The notes below the pieces were generated by a model. That model was not told where the DNA came from, did no database searches, and saw only the letters and a list, made by a program, of their open reading frames with translations. Below are positions 50,614 to 59,985 of a DNA stretch of 64,000 bases, piece after piece. This DNA is from Natrinema hispanicum (GTDB lineage: Archaea; Halobacteriota; Halobacteria; Halobacteriales; Natrialbaceae), in assembly GCF_900111485.1 (NCBI RefSeq), contig NZ_FOIC01000001.1, positions 124,001 through 188,000 on the forward strand. The letters run 5' to 3'. Both the position numbers and the translations under genes were made by a program. Position 1 is the first letter of the stretch; every line of letters begins with the position of its first letter.

Positions 50614-51189
50614 ATGAACGCCACGGGGGAAGCCACCGCCGAGTTTCAGAAGACGAGGTTCACGATCCGGTCGCTCCCGGTTGGTATTGCTCGATTTATC
50701 CATAATTTCCCACGGCTCATTCGTGCCAAACGTGCCGACAGAGTCAGCGATCAGTTCGCAGAGAAGATCATGTTAGCGGTCACGGCAGTCAACGAGTGTC
50801 AGTACTGTACCCGGTACCACACTGATGTCGCACGCGAAACCGGTATGGAGCAGGAGACGATCACGCAGCTCCTCGAGAACGACATCAGATCGGCAGTCGA
50901 CGACAATGAACGGCCTGCGCTTGTGTTTGCCCAGCAGTACGCAGAGACGGACGGGAACCCGGGTCGAGATGCACGGAACGCGTTGCGAGAGACGTATGGT
51001 CCGGAAACGGCTGCAGACGTTCTCGCGTTCGTCCGTGCGATCTACATCGGGAACCTGCTGGGCAACACCTACGACGCGATCCGGTTTGCACTCGCGCAGC
51101 GTGTTCATGCGGGACGACAGTATCTTCGATCGGCGTCGACCGGAATCAGTCGTGTCGTCGAACGGCTGCGCGAGCGGTGTCGAGTATAG
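50614..51189 (+). CDS. AhpD-like carboxymuconolactone decarboxylase-family protein
   Basis: A 191-residue helical protein with the CxxCxxxH motif NECQYCTRYH near residues 49-58, as in AhpD alkylhydroperoxidases. The Cys pair reduces peroxides in that family, although the physiological partner here is unknown. The protein is longer than the core domain, with a helical C-terminal extension. It lies upstream of the sulfide/redox island. Confidence 0.85.
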   Translation: MNATGEATAEFQKTRFTIRSLPVGIARFIHNFPRLIRAKRADRVSDQFAEKIMLAVTAVNECQYCTRYHTDVARETGMEQETITQLLENDIRSAVDDNERPALVFAQQYAETDGNPGRDARNALRETYGPETAADVLAFVRAIYIGNLLGNTYDAIRFALAQRVHAGRQYLRSASTGISRVVERLRERCRV

Positions 51190-51359
51190 TTGCCCGAGGA
51201 GTGTGGTTCTGTTGACAACCGGCGGAAACCAGACGCCGGGAATCGGAGGGGAATGGTGAGATGCCCGTGCTCGCACGAAGCACAGTGACACCGCTAGAGC
51301 TGCGACCCCGAAGCCTCGAGGCCGCCCAGGTCACCACGTCAACACTGACAGTGCTCTCG

Positions 51360-51509
51360 TTACTCGCCTCGCAGCAGATCCACGACGTAGTCCCCGAAGA
51401 CCTGCTCAAGGCCGCCGTACCCGACGTAGAGGATCATCGCCTCGAGTAAGACGACACCAACGAGGGCAACTGCTTGCGCGTTTCCCGACAGGGATTCGAT
51501 GCCAAACAT
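51360..51509 (-). CDS. 49-residue single-span membrane protein (DUF7512-like)
   Basis: The frame reads MFGIESLSGNAQAVALVGVV, then a membrane helix continuing LLEAMILYVGYGGLEQVFGD. The protein-like hydrophobic pattern and its place 20 bp downstream of the persulfide dioxygenase gene, on the same strand, indicate cotranscription. From memory, small DUF7512-type proteins occur beside haloarchaeal sulfur genes; this is unverified. Role unknown, perhaps a membrane anchor. Confidence 0.65.
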   Translation of the reverse strand: MFGIESLSGNAQAVALVGVVLLEAMILYVGYGGLEQVFGDYVVDLLRGE

Positions 51510-51529
51510 TATGGGACAGGGTTGGGGTT

Positions 51530-52705
51530 TCAGTCGTCGGCGACGGCGCTATCCGACGTGGCGGCACAGCGGTTCGGACCGAGCTCGAGTTCGGTCTCTT
51601 CGTCTTCGTCTTCGGGTTCGTACTCGCCGGCGTTGGTCGCGATGACCTGCTCGTAGTTCGGTGGCTTCGACGGCAGGTTGTCGAACATATGATCGACGAA
51701 GTCCTCTTCGTCCATGCGGAGGATTTCGTTGTTCTCCCAGAGGTAGCCGACGGTCGAGAACATCGGCTGGCCGGGCGTCACGTCGATGTACTCGCCGTCG
51801 TTGGTGACCGAGAAGTGCCCCGGCAGGATCTTGACGTCGTTGGGCTCGGTCATGATGACGTTGTGAAGCGTCTCGTACTGGACGCGAGCGCCGTCGCGGG
51901 CGTCCTTGTCCGCGAACTGGAGCTCGGTTCGACCGATGGATTCGACGAACAGCGTGTCACCGGTCAGCAGCGCCTCGTTGTCGACGAGGTAGGAGGTCAT
52001 CCCCGTCGTGTGGCCCGGCGTATGAACGGCCTTGATCTCGACATCGCCGAGTTCGACGACGTCGTTGGGCTCGATGGGGTCGAACTCGAACTGCGGGTCT
52101 CGAGTTTCGGCAGGTGCGCCGAGGTGGTATGGCACGCCGAGCTTGTCGGCGAGCTGTCGACCTCGCGAGATGTGGTCGGCGTGGATGTGCGTGTCGAGGA
52201 CGTGAGTTACCTCGAGTCCGCGTTCGCTTGCGGCTTCGAGGAACTCGTCGGTTGCGCGGGTGACGTCGACGAGTGCGGCTTCGCCGGCGCGTTTCGAACC
52301 GACGAGGTAGCCCAGGCAGCCCTTCGAGCGCCGCTGGAGCTGGACGATGACGAGATCGTCGTTTTCGGTCGCAACCGGCACGACGTCGTAGACCATACTC
52401 CAGGCCTCCATGCCGTTCTCGACGGTCTTGACCTCGTCAACGTGTCCCTCGTCCTCGAGGTAGTTCGCGAATCCGTTCGCGGATCGGCCCGTCGCACAGA
52501 TCGTCACGACGGTATCGTCCGCATCAATGGCGTCTTCGTCGAACTCGCCGACGAGTTCGTCGTTGCTCCCGGAGTACTCGATGTTCTTAGCACCGGCAAT
52601 ATGCCAGTCCTCGAAACTCTCGGGAGACCTGGTATCGAAGAGGACGAAGTCCTCGTCGGCGTCGATCATATCTCGCAACGCTTCAGCAGTGATTGTCTCG
52701 ACCAT
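51530..52705 (-). CDS. rhodanese / persulfide dioxygenase (ETHE1-like metallo-beta-lactamase fold)
   Basis: A 391-residue protein from the ATG at 52705 (an upstream ATG adds 9 residues). Residues 1-110 are a rhodanese domain with the persulfide Cys loop ICATGRSANG near 68. Residues about 115-360 are a metallo-beta-lactamase fold with the THIHADHISRG metal motif near 176-186, a second His in HTPGHTTG, the Asp in LLTGDTLF and a LPGHF motif. ETHE1-like enzymes oxidise glutathione- or cysteine-persulfide to sulfite with Fe(II) and O2; haloarchaeal thiol partner unknown. It faces the HTH-rhodanese gene across a shared promoter. Confidence 0.92.
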   Translation of the reverse strand: MVETITAEALRDMIDADEDFVLFDTRSPESFEDWHIAGAKNIEYSGSNDELVGEFDEDAIDADDTVVTICATGRSANGFANYLEDEGHVDEVKTVENGMEAWSMVYDVVPVATENDDLVIVQLQRRSKGCLGYLVGSKRAGEAALVDVTRATDEFLEAASERGLEVTHVLDTHIHADHISRGRQLADKLGVPYHLGAPAETRDPQFEFDPIEPNDVVELGDVEIKAVHTPGHTTGMTSYLVDNEALLTGDTLFVESIGRTELQFADKDARDGARVQYETLHNVIMTEPNDVKILPGHFSVTNDGEYIDVTPGQPMFSTVGYLWENNEILRMDEEDFVDHMFDNLPSKPPNYEQVIATNAGEYEPEDEDEETELELGPNRCAATSDSAVADD

Positions 52706-52749
52706 CGTCACTGTATTGTATATAGTGCCCACGTAAAACGGTTTGAGCG

Positions 52750-52765
52750 GGGAGAATAATTTCCC
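52750..52765. promoter_or_regulatory. palindromic operator-like site between sulfur genes
   Basis: GGGAGAATAATTTCCC is a near-perfect 16-bp palindrome in the divergent region (52706-52931). A half-copy ATAATTTCC recurs at 52807-52815. A closely similar palindrome lies upstream of the quinone oxidoreductase gene, which suggests a common regulator. Confidence 0.55.
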
Positions 52766-52931
52766 TCAAATATCGGGGGTGAGAGGAAAGTGCGGAGGTA
52801 CCCAACATAATTTCCGCAACTTTGCCCGCGGTTCGGCGCACACGACCCGGAACCGGACTCAAAGCTGACACTGGAGACAAATATACCAATAGCGTCTTTA
52901 CGCGCAAGTTCTTACTGATATTGTAGGGACA

Positions 52932-54020
52932 ATGCAAACCTCAGACATCGAGGAGGCGCTGATGGACCTTCCGCCGAGCTCGAAATTCATTTATAAGACA
53001 CTGTCTCGGGAGGGGTCGATGACGCTCAAACAGATCACGGAGGAGACACTTCTTTGTTCGCGGACGGCACGATATGGACTCACGCAACTCGAGGAGGAAC
53101 ACCTGATCGAGGCCGCACCGGCGCTTCACGACGGGCGACAGACCTGTTACAGTATCAGCCATCGGTCGATCGGAAACGACCGCACTGGCTATCCCGAACA
53201 GGTCCTCGTTGAGCCGGACAGTGCGCACAAACGGCTTGAAGCGTTCAAGGCGGACGATCCCGACCTTCGACTGGTCGAGATTTCGACCGAGTACGAGGAG
53301 GGCCACGTCCCGGGTGCCATCAAACTCGATCCGCGGGAAGACTTCCTCGATGCCGGCACGCGGACGATTCCCAGCGCTGACCGACTCGAGAACATCTTGG
53401 GCGAGCGGGGGATCACGCCCGACAGCACGGTTGTTCTCTATAGCAATGGCTACAACGAGTTCGCGGCGTTCGTCTACTGGACGCTTAAGTACTACCGCCA
53501 TCGGGACGTCCGGTTGCTCAACGGGGGCAAATACTACTGGACCGAGAACAATTATCCGACGACGAAGACGACCCCGACGGTCACGCCCGCCGAGTACGAG
53601 ACGCAACCGCCGAACGACCACATCCGCGCGTACCGCCAGGACGTCCAGAGTGCGCTCTCGGAGGATGTCTCTATCATCGACGTCCGGTCGCCCGAGGAAT
53701 ACTGTGGCGAGGCCGACGCACCCGCGCGTGCAAGCGGACACATTCCCCGAACCGTAAACATCGAGTGGGAGAGCGTCGTCCGAGAGTGTGGCCGATTCGA
53801 GCACCAACAGGTTCTCGAACGACCGTTTGCCGAAGCTGGAATCACCGAAGACGACGAAATCCTCGTCTACTGTAACGTCGGCGAACGTTCGGCCCTGGTC
53901 TGGTTTGCGCTCTCGGAACTGCTCGGCTATCCGAACGTCGCAAACTACGATGGCTCCTGGTCCGAGTGGGGGAACCTCGTCGATGTCCCGGTCGAAACCT
54001 GCGATTCGACCGACCTGTAA
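52932..54020 (+). CDS. winged-helix / tandem rhodanese fusion protein
   Basis: A 362-residue protein. Residues about 10-75 form a winged helix (SKFIYKTLSREGSMTLKQIT, then CSRTARYGLTQLEEEHLIEA). Two rhodanese domains follow. The first has Ser in place of the active-site Cys (VVLYSNGYNEFAAF). The second keeps it (VYCNVGERSALVWF). Rhodaneses carry sulfane sulfur, so this could be a persulfide-sensing regulator or a sulfurtransferase controlled by the HTH. It is divergent from the dioxygenase gene, with a palindrome between, and two genes before the quinone oxidoreductase. The regulator role is my inference. Confidence 0.85.
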   Translation: MQTSDIEEALMDLPPSSKFIYKTLSREGSMTLKQITEETLLCSRTARYGLTQLEEEHLIEAAPALHDGRQTCYSISHRSIGNDRTGYPEQVLVEPDSAHKRLEAFKADDPDLRLVEISTEYEEGHVPGAIKLDPREDFLDAGTRTIPSADRLENILGERGITPDSTVVLYSNGYNEFAAFVYWTLKYYRHRDVRLLNGGKYYWTENNYPTTKTTPTVTPAEYETQPPNDHIRAYRQDVQSALSEDVSIIDVRSPEEYCGEADAPARASGHIPRTVNIEWESVVRECGRFEHQQVLERPFAEAGITEDDEILVYCNVGERSALVWFALSELLGYPNVANYDGSWSEWGNLVDVPVETCDSTDL

Positions 54021-54490
54021 CCCCTGTCCTGCTATCCATCCGTCAGCCGCTATAATCGAGTGCCGCCACTGGCGGCCCCACATCTGAACTGACGATTGTC
54101 CTCCGATCGGCACCCCGTTGCCGTGAGGACTATGGCTCGGCGTATCGAACAGTCTGCGGTTCCGAAGAGGATTGTAACTAACGGCCATGACCGCCCCCGA
54201 TGCAATTCCTGGTGGCGGCCAGACCTGGAGTCGTGGCGTTTGTCGCGAGCGATTGCTCCCCCATTTCCGCGTTTCGCCCGTCTGTGAGCGTGTTGATGGC
54301 ATTCCAGTCAGTTTTCTGTGCGTCGTCGGTGTCGCCGACGAAAGGAAGCAATAATTACGGGTTGTTCACCGCGTGTCTCACGACGGATCGCTTGAGACGA
54401 CACGCGGATATCTGCCATGCAACTCGGCAGTCAGCGGTCGACCAGCGCGTGATTGGCAACTCCCAGCAATTTTTTCTGTGAGTTTCAGTA
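54021..54490. other. intergenic region before the sulfide:quinone oxidoreductase
   Basis: About 470 bp. Open frames on both strands lack coding character. The last part, near 54.5 kb, becomes AT-rich and contains the palindrome noted separately. No RNA gene seen. Confidence 0.5.
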
Positions 54491-54491
54491 T

Positions 54492-54506
54492 GGGAGAACT
54501 ATTCCC
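54492..54506. promoter_or_regulatory. palindrome similar to 52750-52765
   Basis: GGGAGAACTATTCCC lies about 60 bp upstream of the SQR start; with its flanking T and A it extends to TGGGAGAACTATTCCCA. The GGGAGAA half and the TTCCC half are shared with the site between the dioxygenase and HTH-rhodanese genes. Confidence 0.55.
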
Positions 54507-54564
54507 AACTATTATTTCAGCAACCTCAGCATTCAGGTAGTATACGTCTAAAGGCTAGGTGTCT

Positions 54565-55728
54565 ATGGACCATATAGTCGTGCTTGGTGCTGGCGTCGGC
54601 GGCACGATGACCGCCAACATGCTCCGTCGTCGATTGGACCGCTCCGACGCGGAGATCAGCATCGTGGACAAAAGTACAGAACACGCGTACCAACCCTCGT
54701 TCTATCTGCTCCCGTTCGAGTATATGGAGCCCGAAGATCAATTCCGGGACATCCGCGGGCTCCTCAGTGACGGTATTGACTTCGTGCACTCTGCCGTAAC
54801 AGGTGTCGATCCCGACACAAAGACCGTCGCACTCGAGGACGGCGAGCTGTCGTACGACTACCTCGTCGTCGCGCTGGGCCACCGACTCGCACCCGAGACG
54901 ACGCCCGGCATGCTCGAGGGCTGGGAAGAGACCGACTCGGTCTACCCGTTCTATCACTTCGAGGCCGCAATGCAGTTGCGAGAGGCGCTCAAGGACTTCG
55001 ACGGCGGCACCTTTGTCGTCTCAGTCCCCGACACGTCGATCAAGTGCGGCGGCGCGCCGCTGAAGATGACGATGCTCGCGGAAGATTACTTCCGCCGAAA
55101 GGGCATCCGCGACGACGTCGATGTCGTCATGACCAAGGGCAGCGACGCTGTCTTCGGCGTCTCGCCGTATCGCGAGAAACTCGAGGAGATCTGGGCAGAC
55201 CGTGACATCGAAGCCAACCTGAACTTCACGGTCGACGAGATCGACCACGAAGCGCAGGTTATCTACTCCGAAGAAGGCGAGACCCAGGAGTACGATCTTT
55301 ACGCGCCCGTGCCACCGCAGTACGGACAGCCGGCACTCACCGACAACTCGCCGCTGACCGGTGGCAGCGAGTACGTCACTGTCGACGAACACACGCTCCA
55401 GCACACCGAGTATGAAGACGTCTTCGCACTCGGTGACGGCTGTGACACGCCTAACGCCAAGACGGCCGCTGCAGCGCGCAAGCAGGCTCACGTTGTCCTC
55501 GACAACCTCACGGCACACATGGAGGACAAACGCCAGACGGCAAAGTACAAGGGCTACGCTGCCTGTCCGCTGCTGACGAAGAAGGGCAAGGCGATGGTCG
55601 CCGAATTCGACTATGAGAACAGCATCTCCGCGCCCGTCGAAAGCCGGATGAACTGGATCATGGACGTCAATATCCTGCCCAGTTTCTACTGGGACTCCTG
55701 GCTGCGCGGCTACGACCCACTCCCATAA
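54565..55728 (+). CDS. sqr: sulfide:quinone oxidoreductase-like flavoprotein
   Basis: A 387-residue FAD enzyme from the ATG at 54565 (a GTG two codons upstream is possible). FAD-binding VVLGAGVGGTMTA is at residues 5-17, and the second nucleotide motif and YVTVDEHTLQHTEYEDVFALGDG complete the fold. Two conserved Cys are seen: residue 161 (SIKCGGAP) and residue 334 (AACPLLT), consistent with the redox pair of SQR. It oxidises sulfide to polysulfide and passes electrons to quinone at the membrane. The C-terminal region is amphipathic (RMNWIMDVNILPSFYW). The DUF1641 gene follows after 2 bp. Confidence 0.9.
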   Translation: MDHIVVLGAGVGGTMTANMLRRRLDRSDAEISIVDKSTEHAYQPSFYLLPFEYMEPEDQFRDIRGLLSDGIDFVHSAVTGVDPDTKTVALEDGELSYDYLVVALGHRLAPETTPGMLEGWEETDSVYPFYHFEAAMQLREALKDFDGGTFVVSVPDTSIKCGGAPLKMTMLAEDYFRRKGIRDDVDVVMTKGSDAVFGVSPYREKLEEIWADRDIEANLNFTVDEIDHEAQVIYSEEGETQEYDLYAPVPPQYGQPALTDNSPLTGGSEYVTVDEHTLQHTEYEDVFALGDGCDTPNAKTAAAARKQAHVVLDNLTAHMEDKRQTAKYKGYAACPLLTKKGKAMVAEFDYENSISAPVESRMNWIMDVNILPSFYWDSWLRGYDPLP

Positions 55729-55730
55729 CG

Positions 55731-56579
55731 ATGGCGAGCAACGAACGATCCCTCGACGCCGACGGCACGCTCAGTGACGAAACCGAACTGGCACGCGCGA
55801 TCGAGGAAAACGAAGCGGAGCTCGCGGAACTGCTCCAGCTGCTCACGGTCGCGGAAGAACTGGCCGCGGACCTGACCCCAGAACTCCGCGAGACCGTCCG
55901 TGAGAACCGCGAACCCATCCGTGAGCTGCGCATGGCCTTCGAGCGTGAGGAGACGCTGGTCCTCTTACAGAAGGTCGGCGAAGAATCGGACACGCTCATC
56001 GAACTGCTTGACATCCTCGCAGTCTCGAAAGAGCTGTCCGACGATCTCGTTCCGGAGCTGCAGGTCGCGATCCGCGAGAACCGCGAGGTTATCGAGCGCG
56101 TTCGGCTCGCCTTAGAGAGCGAAGAGACGATTATCCTCCTCGAGAAACTCGGTGACAACACCGAGACGCTCGCGGAGATGCTCGACTTGCTCGATGCGAC
56201 CCACGAGCTGGCGATGGATCTGACCCCGGAACTGCGGGACGTTGCTCAGGACAACCGGAACGTCATCCGTGATCTCCGGATGGCCGCGGCGGGCTTTGCG
56301 GATGCCCACGAGGACGCCGATGTCGACATGTACGAACTCGGGCGGAACGCGGGTAACATGATCGCGCTCGTCGAGACGATGGGCGATCCGAAGTTCACCA
56401 ACGTCGTCGATGCCTCGATCGAGGGACTCACGCAGGACGACCCCGAACCGGTCGGCCTGATTGGGCTCACCAAGGCGCTGTTCGACGCCGACGTCCGGCG
56501 TGCGCTCGGCCGGCTCCTTGCAGCCGCCCGCGCACTCGGGAGCACCTCAATCGAGGAGTCGGACCGACAGGAACGATAA
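55731..56579 (+). CDS. DUF1641 domain protein
   Basis: A 282-residue acidic, helical protein with three similar segments (ELLQLLTVAEELAADLTPEL; ELLDILAVSKELSDDLVPEL; EMLDLLDATHELAMDLTPEL), each followed by the REN(R/N) motif. The C-terminal part (residues 190-280) carries the DUF1641 core (GNMIALVETMGDPKFTNVVD). Such proteins typically follow SQR genes in archaea and bacteria and may bring the flavoprotein to the membrane or a partner; this is not proven. Its start is 2 bp after the SQR stop, one operon. Confidence 0.88.
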   Translation: MASNERSLDADGTLSDETELARAIEENEAELAELLQLLTVAEELAADLTPELRETVRENREPIRELRMAFEREETLVLLQKVGEESDTLIELLDILAVSKELSDDLVPELQVAIRENREVIERVRLALESEETIILLEKLGDNTETLAEMLDLLDATHELAMDLTPELRDVAQDNRNVIRDLRMAAAGFADAHEDADVDMYELGRNAGNMIALVETMGDPKFTNVVDASIEGLTQDDPEPVGLIGLTKALFDADVRRALGRLLAAARALGSTSIEESDRQER

Positions 56580-56764
56580 CGTCACAATCGAACCGAGTCG
56601 AGGCATACGCACACGCCGATCGCAGGCCGTGTGACGGTGCAACCACGCTTTTTCCGATTCAAACCGACGGCGCACCGTTGTAGCGCCGTCTGAACGCCGT
56701 CCTGATCGAACTATCGGAAAATATGCTCTGTATGGTGTAGTATGTTTCTCGAAAAAGAAAATAT

Positions 56765-56788
56765 AGTTGGTAGAAATCAACTTTAATA
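56765..56788 (+). promoter_or_regulatory. inverted repeat and TATA-like element of the peroxiredoxin gene
   Basis: AGTTG (56765-56769) and CAACT (56778-56782) flank an 8-nt spacer and run into TTTAATA (56782-56788), about 28 bp from the ATG at 56816. This fits a leaderless promoter with an overlapping operator. Confidence 0.5.
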
Positions 56789-56815
56789 CCCCTAATCCTA
56801 AGAGGGTGATGAAGA

Positions 56816-57505
56816 ATGACGCAATCACCCGCTCCCACGGACGAACCGACGACTGACGTACCTGGCATCGGCGATACGTTCCCCGATCTGACCGTCGAGA
56901 CGAGCATGGGTGAGCGTTCGCTGCCCGACGACTACGAAGACAAGTGGCTCGTCCTGTTTAGCCACCCCGGTGACTTTACGCCCGTCTGTACGTCTGAATT
57001 CGTCGCCTTCGAGCAGCGTCGCGAGGAGTTCGAGGAGCTGAACGCCGAACTGCTCGGGCTGTCGGTCGACCGCGTCCACTCGCACATCAAGTGGACGGAG
57101 TGGATCGCCGAGAACCTCGATGTCGACATTCAGTTCCCGATCATCGCGGACGATCAGGGAGCGGTTGCCCAGCAACTCGGCATGCTCCACCCCGGTGCAG
57201 GAACGGCAACCGTCCGCACCGTCTTCGTCATCGATCCGGAGGGGACGGTTCGGCTACGTCTGACCTACCCAATGGAGATCGGCCGTAACATCGACGAAGT
57301 CCTCCGCTCGCTGCGTGCACTTCAGAAGAGCGACGACGACGGTGTCGCCGCTCCCGCTGACTGGCCAAACAACGACAAATTCGGTGACCAGGTCCTCCTG
57401 TCACCGCCGGGAACCGAAGCAGACGCTCAGGACCGAAAAGCCGCTGCTGCCGACGACAACGACCTGAACTACTACGACTGGTGGTTCGTCACCCGCGACC
57501 AGTAA
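56816..57505 (+). CDS. 1-Cys peroxiredoxin (Prx6-like)
   Basis: A 229-residue peroxiredoxin. The peroxidatic Cys is residue 58 in FSHPGDFTPVCTSEF, followed by the VDRVHSHIKWTEWI motif. I find no second Cys in the translation, so a 1-Cys mechanism with an external thiol is expected. Length agrees with the Prx6 class. The C-terminus ends in NYYDWWFVTRDQ. It lies downstream of the sulfide genes, consistent with protection from peroxide during sulfide oxidation. Confidence 0.92.
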   Translation: MTQSPAPTDEPTTDVPGIGDTFPDLTVETSMGERSLPDDYEDKWLVLFSHPGDFTPVCTSEFVAFEQRREEFEELNAELLGLSVDRVHSHIKWTEWIAENLDVDIQFPIIADDQGAVAQQLGMLHPGAGTATVRTVFVIDPEGTVRLRLTYPMEIGRNIDEVLRSLRALQKSDDDGVAAPADWPNNDKFGDQVLLSPPGTEADAQDRKAAAADDNDLNYYDWWFVTRDQ

Positions 57506-57578
57506 CAACTGACTGATACCCCCAGCGGCACCCTCTGTTGGGTGACCGCAACCGAACCCGACATTACCCAACTGTACT

Positions 57579-58979
57579 ATGATCGATCCAGTCATCGCCA
57601 GCAGACTTCAGTTTGCGGTGACGACGATAGTCCACATCATCTTCCCCGTGATGAGTATGGGGCTCGCGCCCTTCCTCATCTACTTCACGTGGAAGGAGAT
57701 ACGGACGGGCGCACAGGTATACGAACAACTTCGCACCTTCTGGACGAAGATCTTCGCGATCAGCTTCGTCGTCGGCACCGTCACGGGCATCGTCCTCGAG
57801 TTCGAGTTCGGGACGAACTTCGCGGCGTTTGCGACGGCCGCCGGTGAGCTCTTCGGCGGGCCGCTTGCCCTCGAGGGGATGATGGCGTTCATGCTCGAGG
57901 CGACGTTCCTCGGTATCTTCGTCTTCGGGCGTGACCGCGTTACCGACCGCCTCTACATGCTCTCGAGCGTGCTCGTCGGGCTCGGGACCTGGCTCTCGGC
58001 CGTCTGGATCCTGGTCGCAAATTCCTGGATGCAGACGCCCCGTGGCTACGAGGTGGCGACAGAGAGTGGCCAGCCGATCATCAGCCTCGTGGACCCGATT
58101 GCGGCGTATGCCAATCCACGGTTCCCGTGGATGTACGTCCACATGCAGAATGCGGCGGTTCTGTCGGTTGCGCTGTTTTTGACCGGCGTCGCCGCCTACT
58201 TCGTCTGGACGAACCGCGACACCGAGTTCTGGCGCACGACGATGAAAGTCGGCCTTGCCGTCTTACTCGTCACCGCCCCGTTTCAGGCGATCCACGGCGA
58301 TGCCTACGGCCGCCACGTCGCGGACACGCAGCCACAGAAGTTCGCCGCCATGGAAGCACAGTACGAGACTGACTCTGGAGTCGGACTGAAGCTCGTGGCG
58401 ATTCCGACGAGCCTGAGTGACATCACCGACCCCCACGCCGACGACCTCTTCGTTATCGAAATCCCGTTCGTCGCATCGTTACTTGCAAGCGGGAACGATC
58501 CCAGTGCGACAATAACCGGGTTAAGCGATATCGACGCCGAGAGCCCGCCAGTCGCCATCGTCTTCTGGGCGTTCCGGGCGATGGTCGGCCTCGGAACGTG
58601 GTTTATCCTGCTGGCGTTCTGGGGCGGCTACCGATGGTATCAGGGGACCCTATTCGATGACGACCTGCTGGCGAAAGCGTTCATGGGATCGTCGGTACTG
58701 GGTATCTTCACCGTCGAACTAGGCTGGATCGTCACCGAGGTGGGCCGCCAACCCTGGGTCATACAGGGCGTGATGAAGACGCATGCGGGCGTCTCGTCGT
58801 CATTGACCGGCTCGGAAGCGCTCGCTACACTCGTCGGATTCGTCGGGGTGTATACGGCGTTGCTCGTCCTCTACTGGTACGTCGTCATCCGCCTCATCCG
58901 GACGGAGGCTCCGACCCGCCAACCCACGCCGAAACGCGAGACGAACATCCCCGAGGGGGTCGTTCCGAGCGATGACTGA
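57579..58979 (+). CDS. cydA: cytochrome bd oxidase subunit I (first copy)
   Basis: A 466-residue membrane protein carrying the haems of the bd quinol oxidase. The N-terminus RLQFAVTTIVHIIFPVMSMG places a His at residue 19, as in the E. coli b595 haem ligand. The second His region (MYVHMQNAAVLS) and the GRQPW motif (EVGRQPWVIQGVMKT) are present. It oxidises quinol with O2 and, in known cases, resists sulfide. It overlaps cydB by 8 bp, and the paralogue at 62772 has the same 8-bp overlap. Confidence 0.96.
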   Translation: MIDPVIASRLQFAVTTIVHIIFPVMSMGLAPFLIYFTWKEIRTGAQVYEQLRTFWTKIFAISFVVGTVTGIVLEFEFGTNFAAFATAAGELFGGPLALEGMMAFMLEATFLGIFVFGRDRVTDRLYMLSSVLVGLGTWLSAVWILVANSWMQTPRGYEVATESGQPIISLVDPIAAYANPRFPWMYVHMQNAAVLSVALFLTGVAAYFVWTNRDTEFWRTTMKVGLAVLLVTAPFQAIHGDAYGRHVADTQPQKFAAMEAQYETDSGVGLKLVAIPTSLSDITDPHADDLFVIEIPFVASLLASGNDPSATITGLSDIDAESPPVAIVFWAFRAMVGLGTWFILLAFWGGYRWYQGTLFDDDLLAKAFMGSSVLGIFTVELGWIVTEVGRQPWVIQGVMKTHAGVSSSLTGSEALATLVGFVGVYTALLVLYWYVVIRLIRTEAPTRQPTPKRETNIPEGVVPSDD

Positions 58980-59985
58980 CGTCTCGATCATGGCGACGCC
59001 CGCCCTCGCTAATGGGCCACTCTTCGGCCTGCCGCTCGAGGAACTCTGGTTCGGGCTCGTGTTCGCCGTCTTCGGAACGTTCCTGTTTCTCGACGGGTTT
59101 GACTTCGGCGTTGGCGCGCTGTTTGCCACGCGAACGACCGACGGCGAGCGTGAGCAGTTGCTGGCTTCGATCGGCCCGTTCTGGGACGGCAACGAGGTGT
59201 GGCTGGTCGTCTTCGGCGGCATGCTGTTCGCCGTCTTTCCGTCGGTGTACGCGACGCTGTTCAGTCGCCACTACCTGCTGATGTTCGCGATCCTCGGTGC
59301 GCTCATCATCCGTGGGCTCGCCCCCGAGATGTACGAACAGCGCCACGACGAGGACTGGCAACGCTGGTGGGGCCGCGCGTTCGTTGTCGGGAGCATCGCG
59401 TCACCGTTCTTCCTCGGTGTCTTCGTCGGCAACTGGCTGTTCGGCGTCGAGGGTGTCGCCTCGATTGCGAGCCTGCTGGCTGGTCTGGCCGTCATCGCAC
59501 TGACGATCGTTGACGGTGCTGCCTTCCTCGGACTGAAAACCCGGGGCGACGTCCGGCTCGAGACGCGGTCACTCGGCCATCTCGCGCAGGTCGTCTACCT
59601 CCTGTTGGCAGTCGCGACGCTGGTCGTCGGCAGCCGGTCGTCACCGCACGTCGCGTTGTTCTCGGTACCGACGCTCGGCCTGCTTGGGCTGACGGTGCTG
59701 CTCGCCGGTGTTCACGTGGTCGCCGGGTGGGCCGGTCGCTACTACCTGGCCTTTGCGGCCGTCGCGGGGCAGGTGTACGGACTCGTCGCACTCGCGGCGA
59801 CGCTGCTGTTCCCGCTGATCGACCCGGCGACTGGGCTCACGGTCGCGGACGCGATCGTGTCGCCGCTGTCGCTGAACATAATGACCATCGGCTCGTCGAT
59901 CCTCTTGCCGCTGATCGCGACGTACTTCATCGTGCTGTACTCGTCGTTCAGTGGCCCTGTCGAAGAGGGCGAGTCCTACGTGTAG
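58972..59985 (+). CDS. cydB: cytochrome bd oxidase subunit II (first copy)
   Basis: A 337-residue membrane protein. The opening hydrophobic segment with LWFGLVFAVFGTFLFLDGFD and the GPFWDGNEVWLVVFGG stretch are characteristic of CydB. It overlaps cydA by 8 bp. A downstream in-frame ATG at 58990 is an alternative start. It shares roughly the same organisation and many identical blocks (GPFWDGNEVWLVVFGG, RHDE.WQRWWGRAF) with the second copy. Confidence 0.95.
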   Translation: MTDVSIMATPALANGPLFGLPLEELWFGLVFAVFGTFLFLDGFDFGVGALFATRTTDGEREQLLASIGPFWDGNEVWLVVFGGMLFAVFPSVYATLFSRHYLLMFAILGALIIRGLAPEMYEQRHDEDWQRWWGRAFVVGSIASPFFLGVFVGNWLFGVEGVASIASLLAGLAVIALTIVDGAAFLGLKTRGDVRLETRSLGHLAQVVYLLLAVATLVVGSRSSPHVALFSVPTLGLLGLTVLLAGVHVVAGWAGRYYLAFAAVAGQVYGLVALAATLLFPLIDPATGLTVADAIVSPLSLNIMTIGSSILLPLIATYFIVLYSSFSGPVEEGESYV

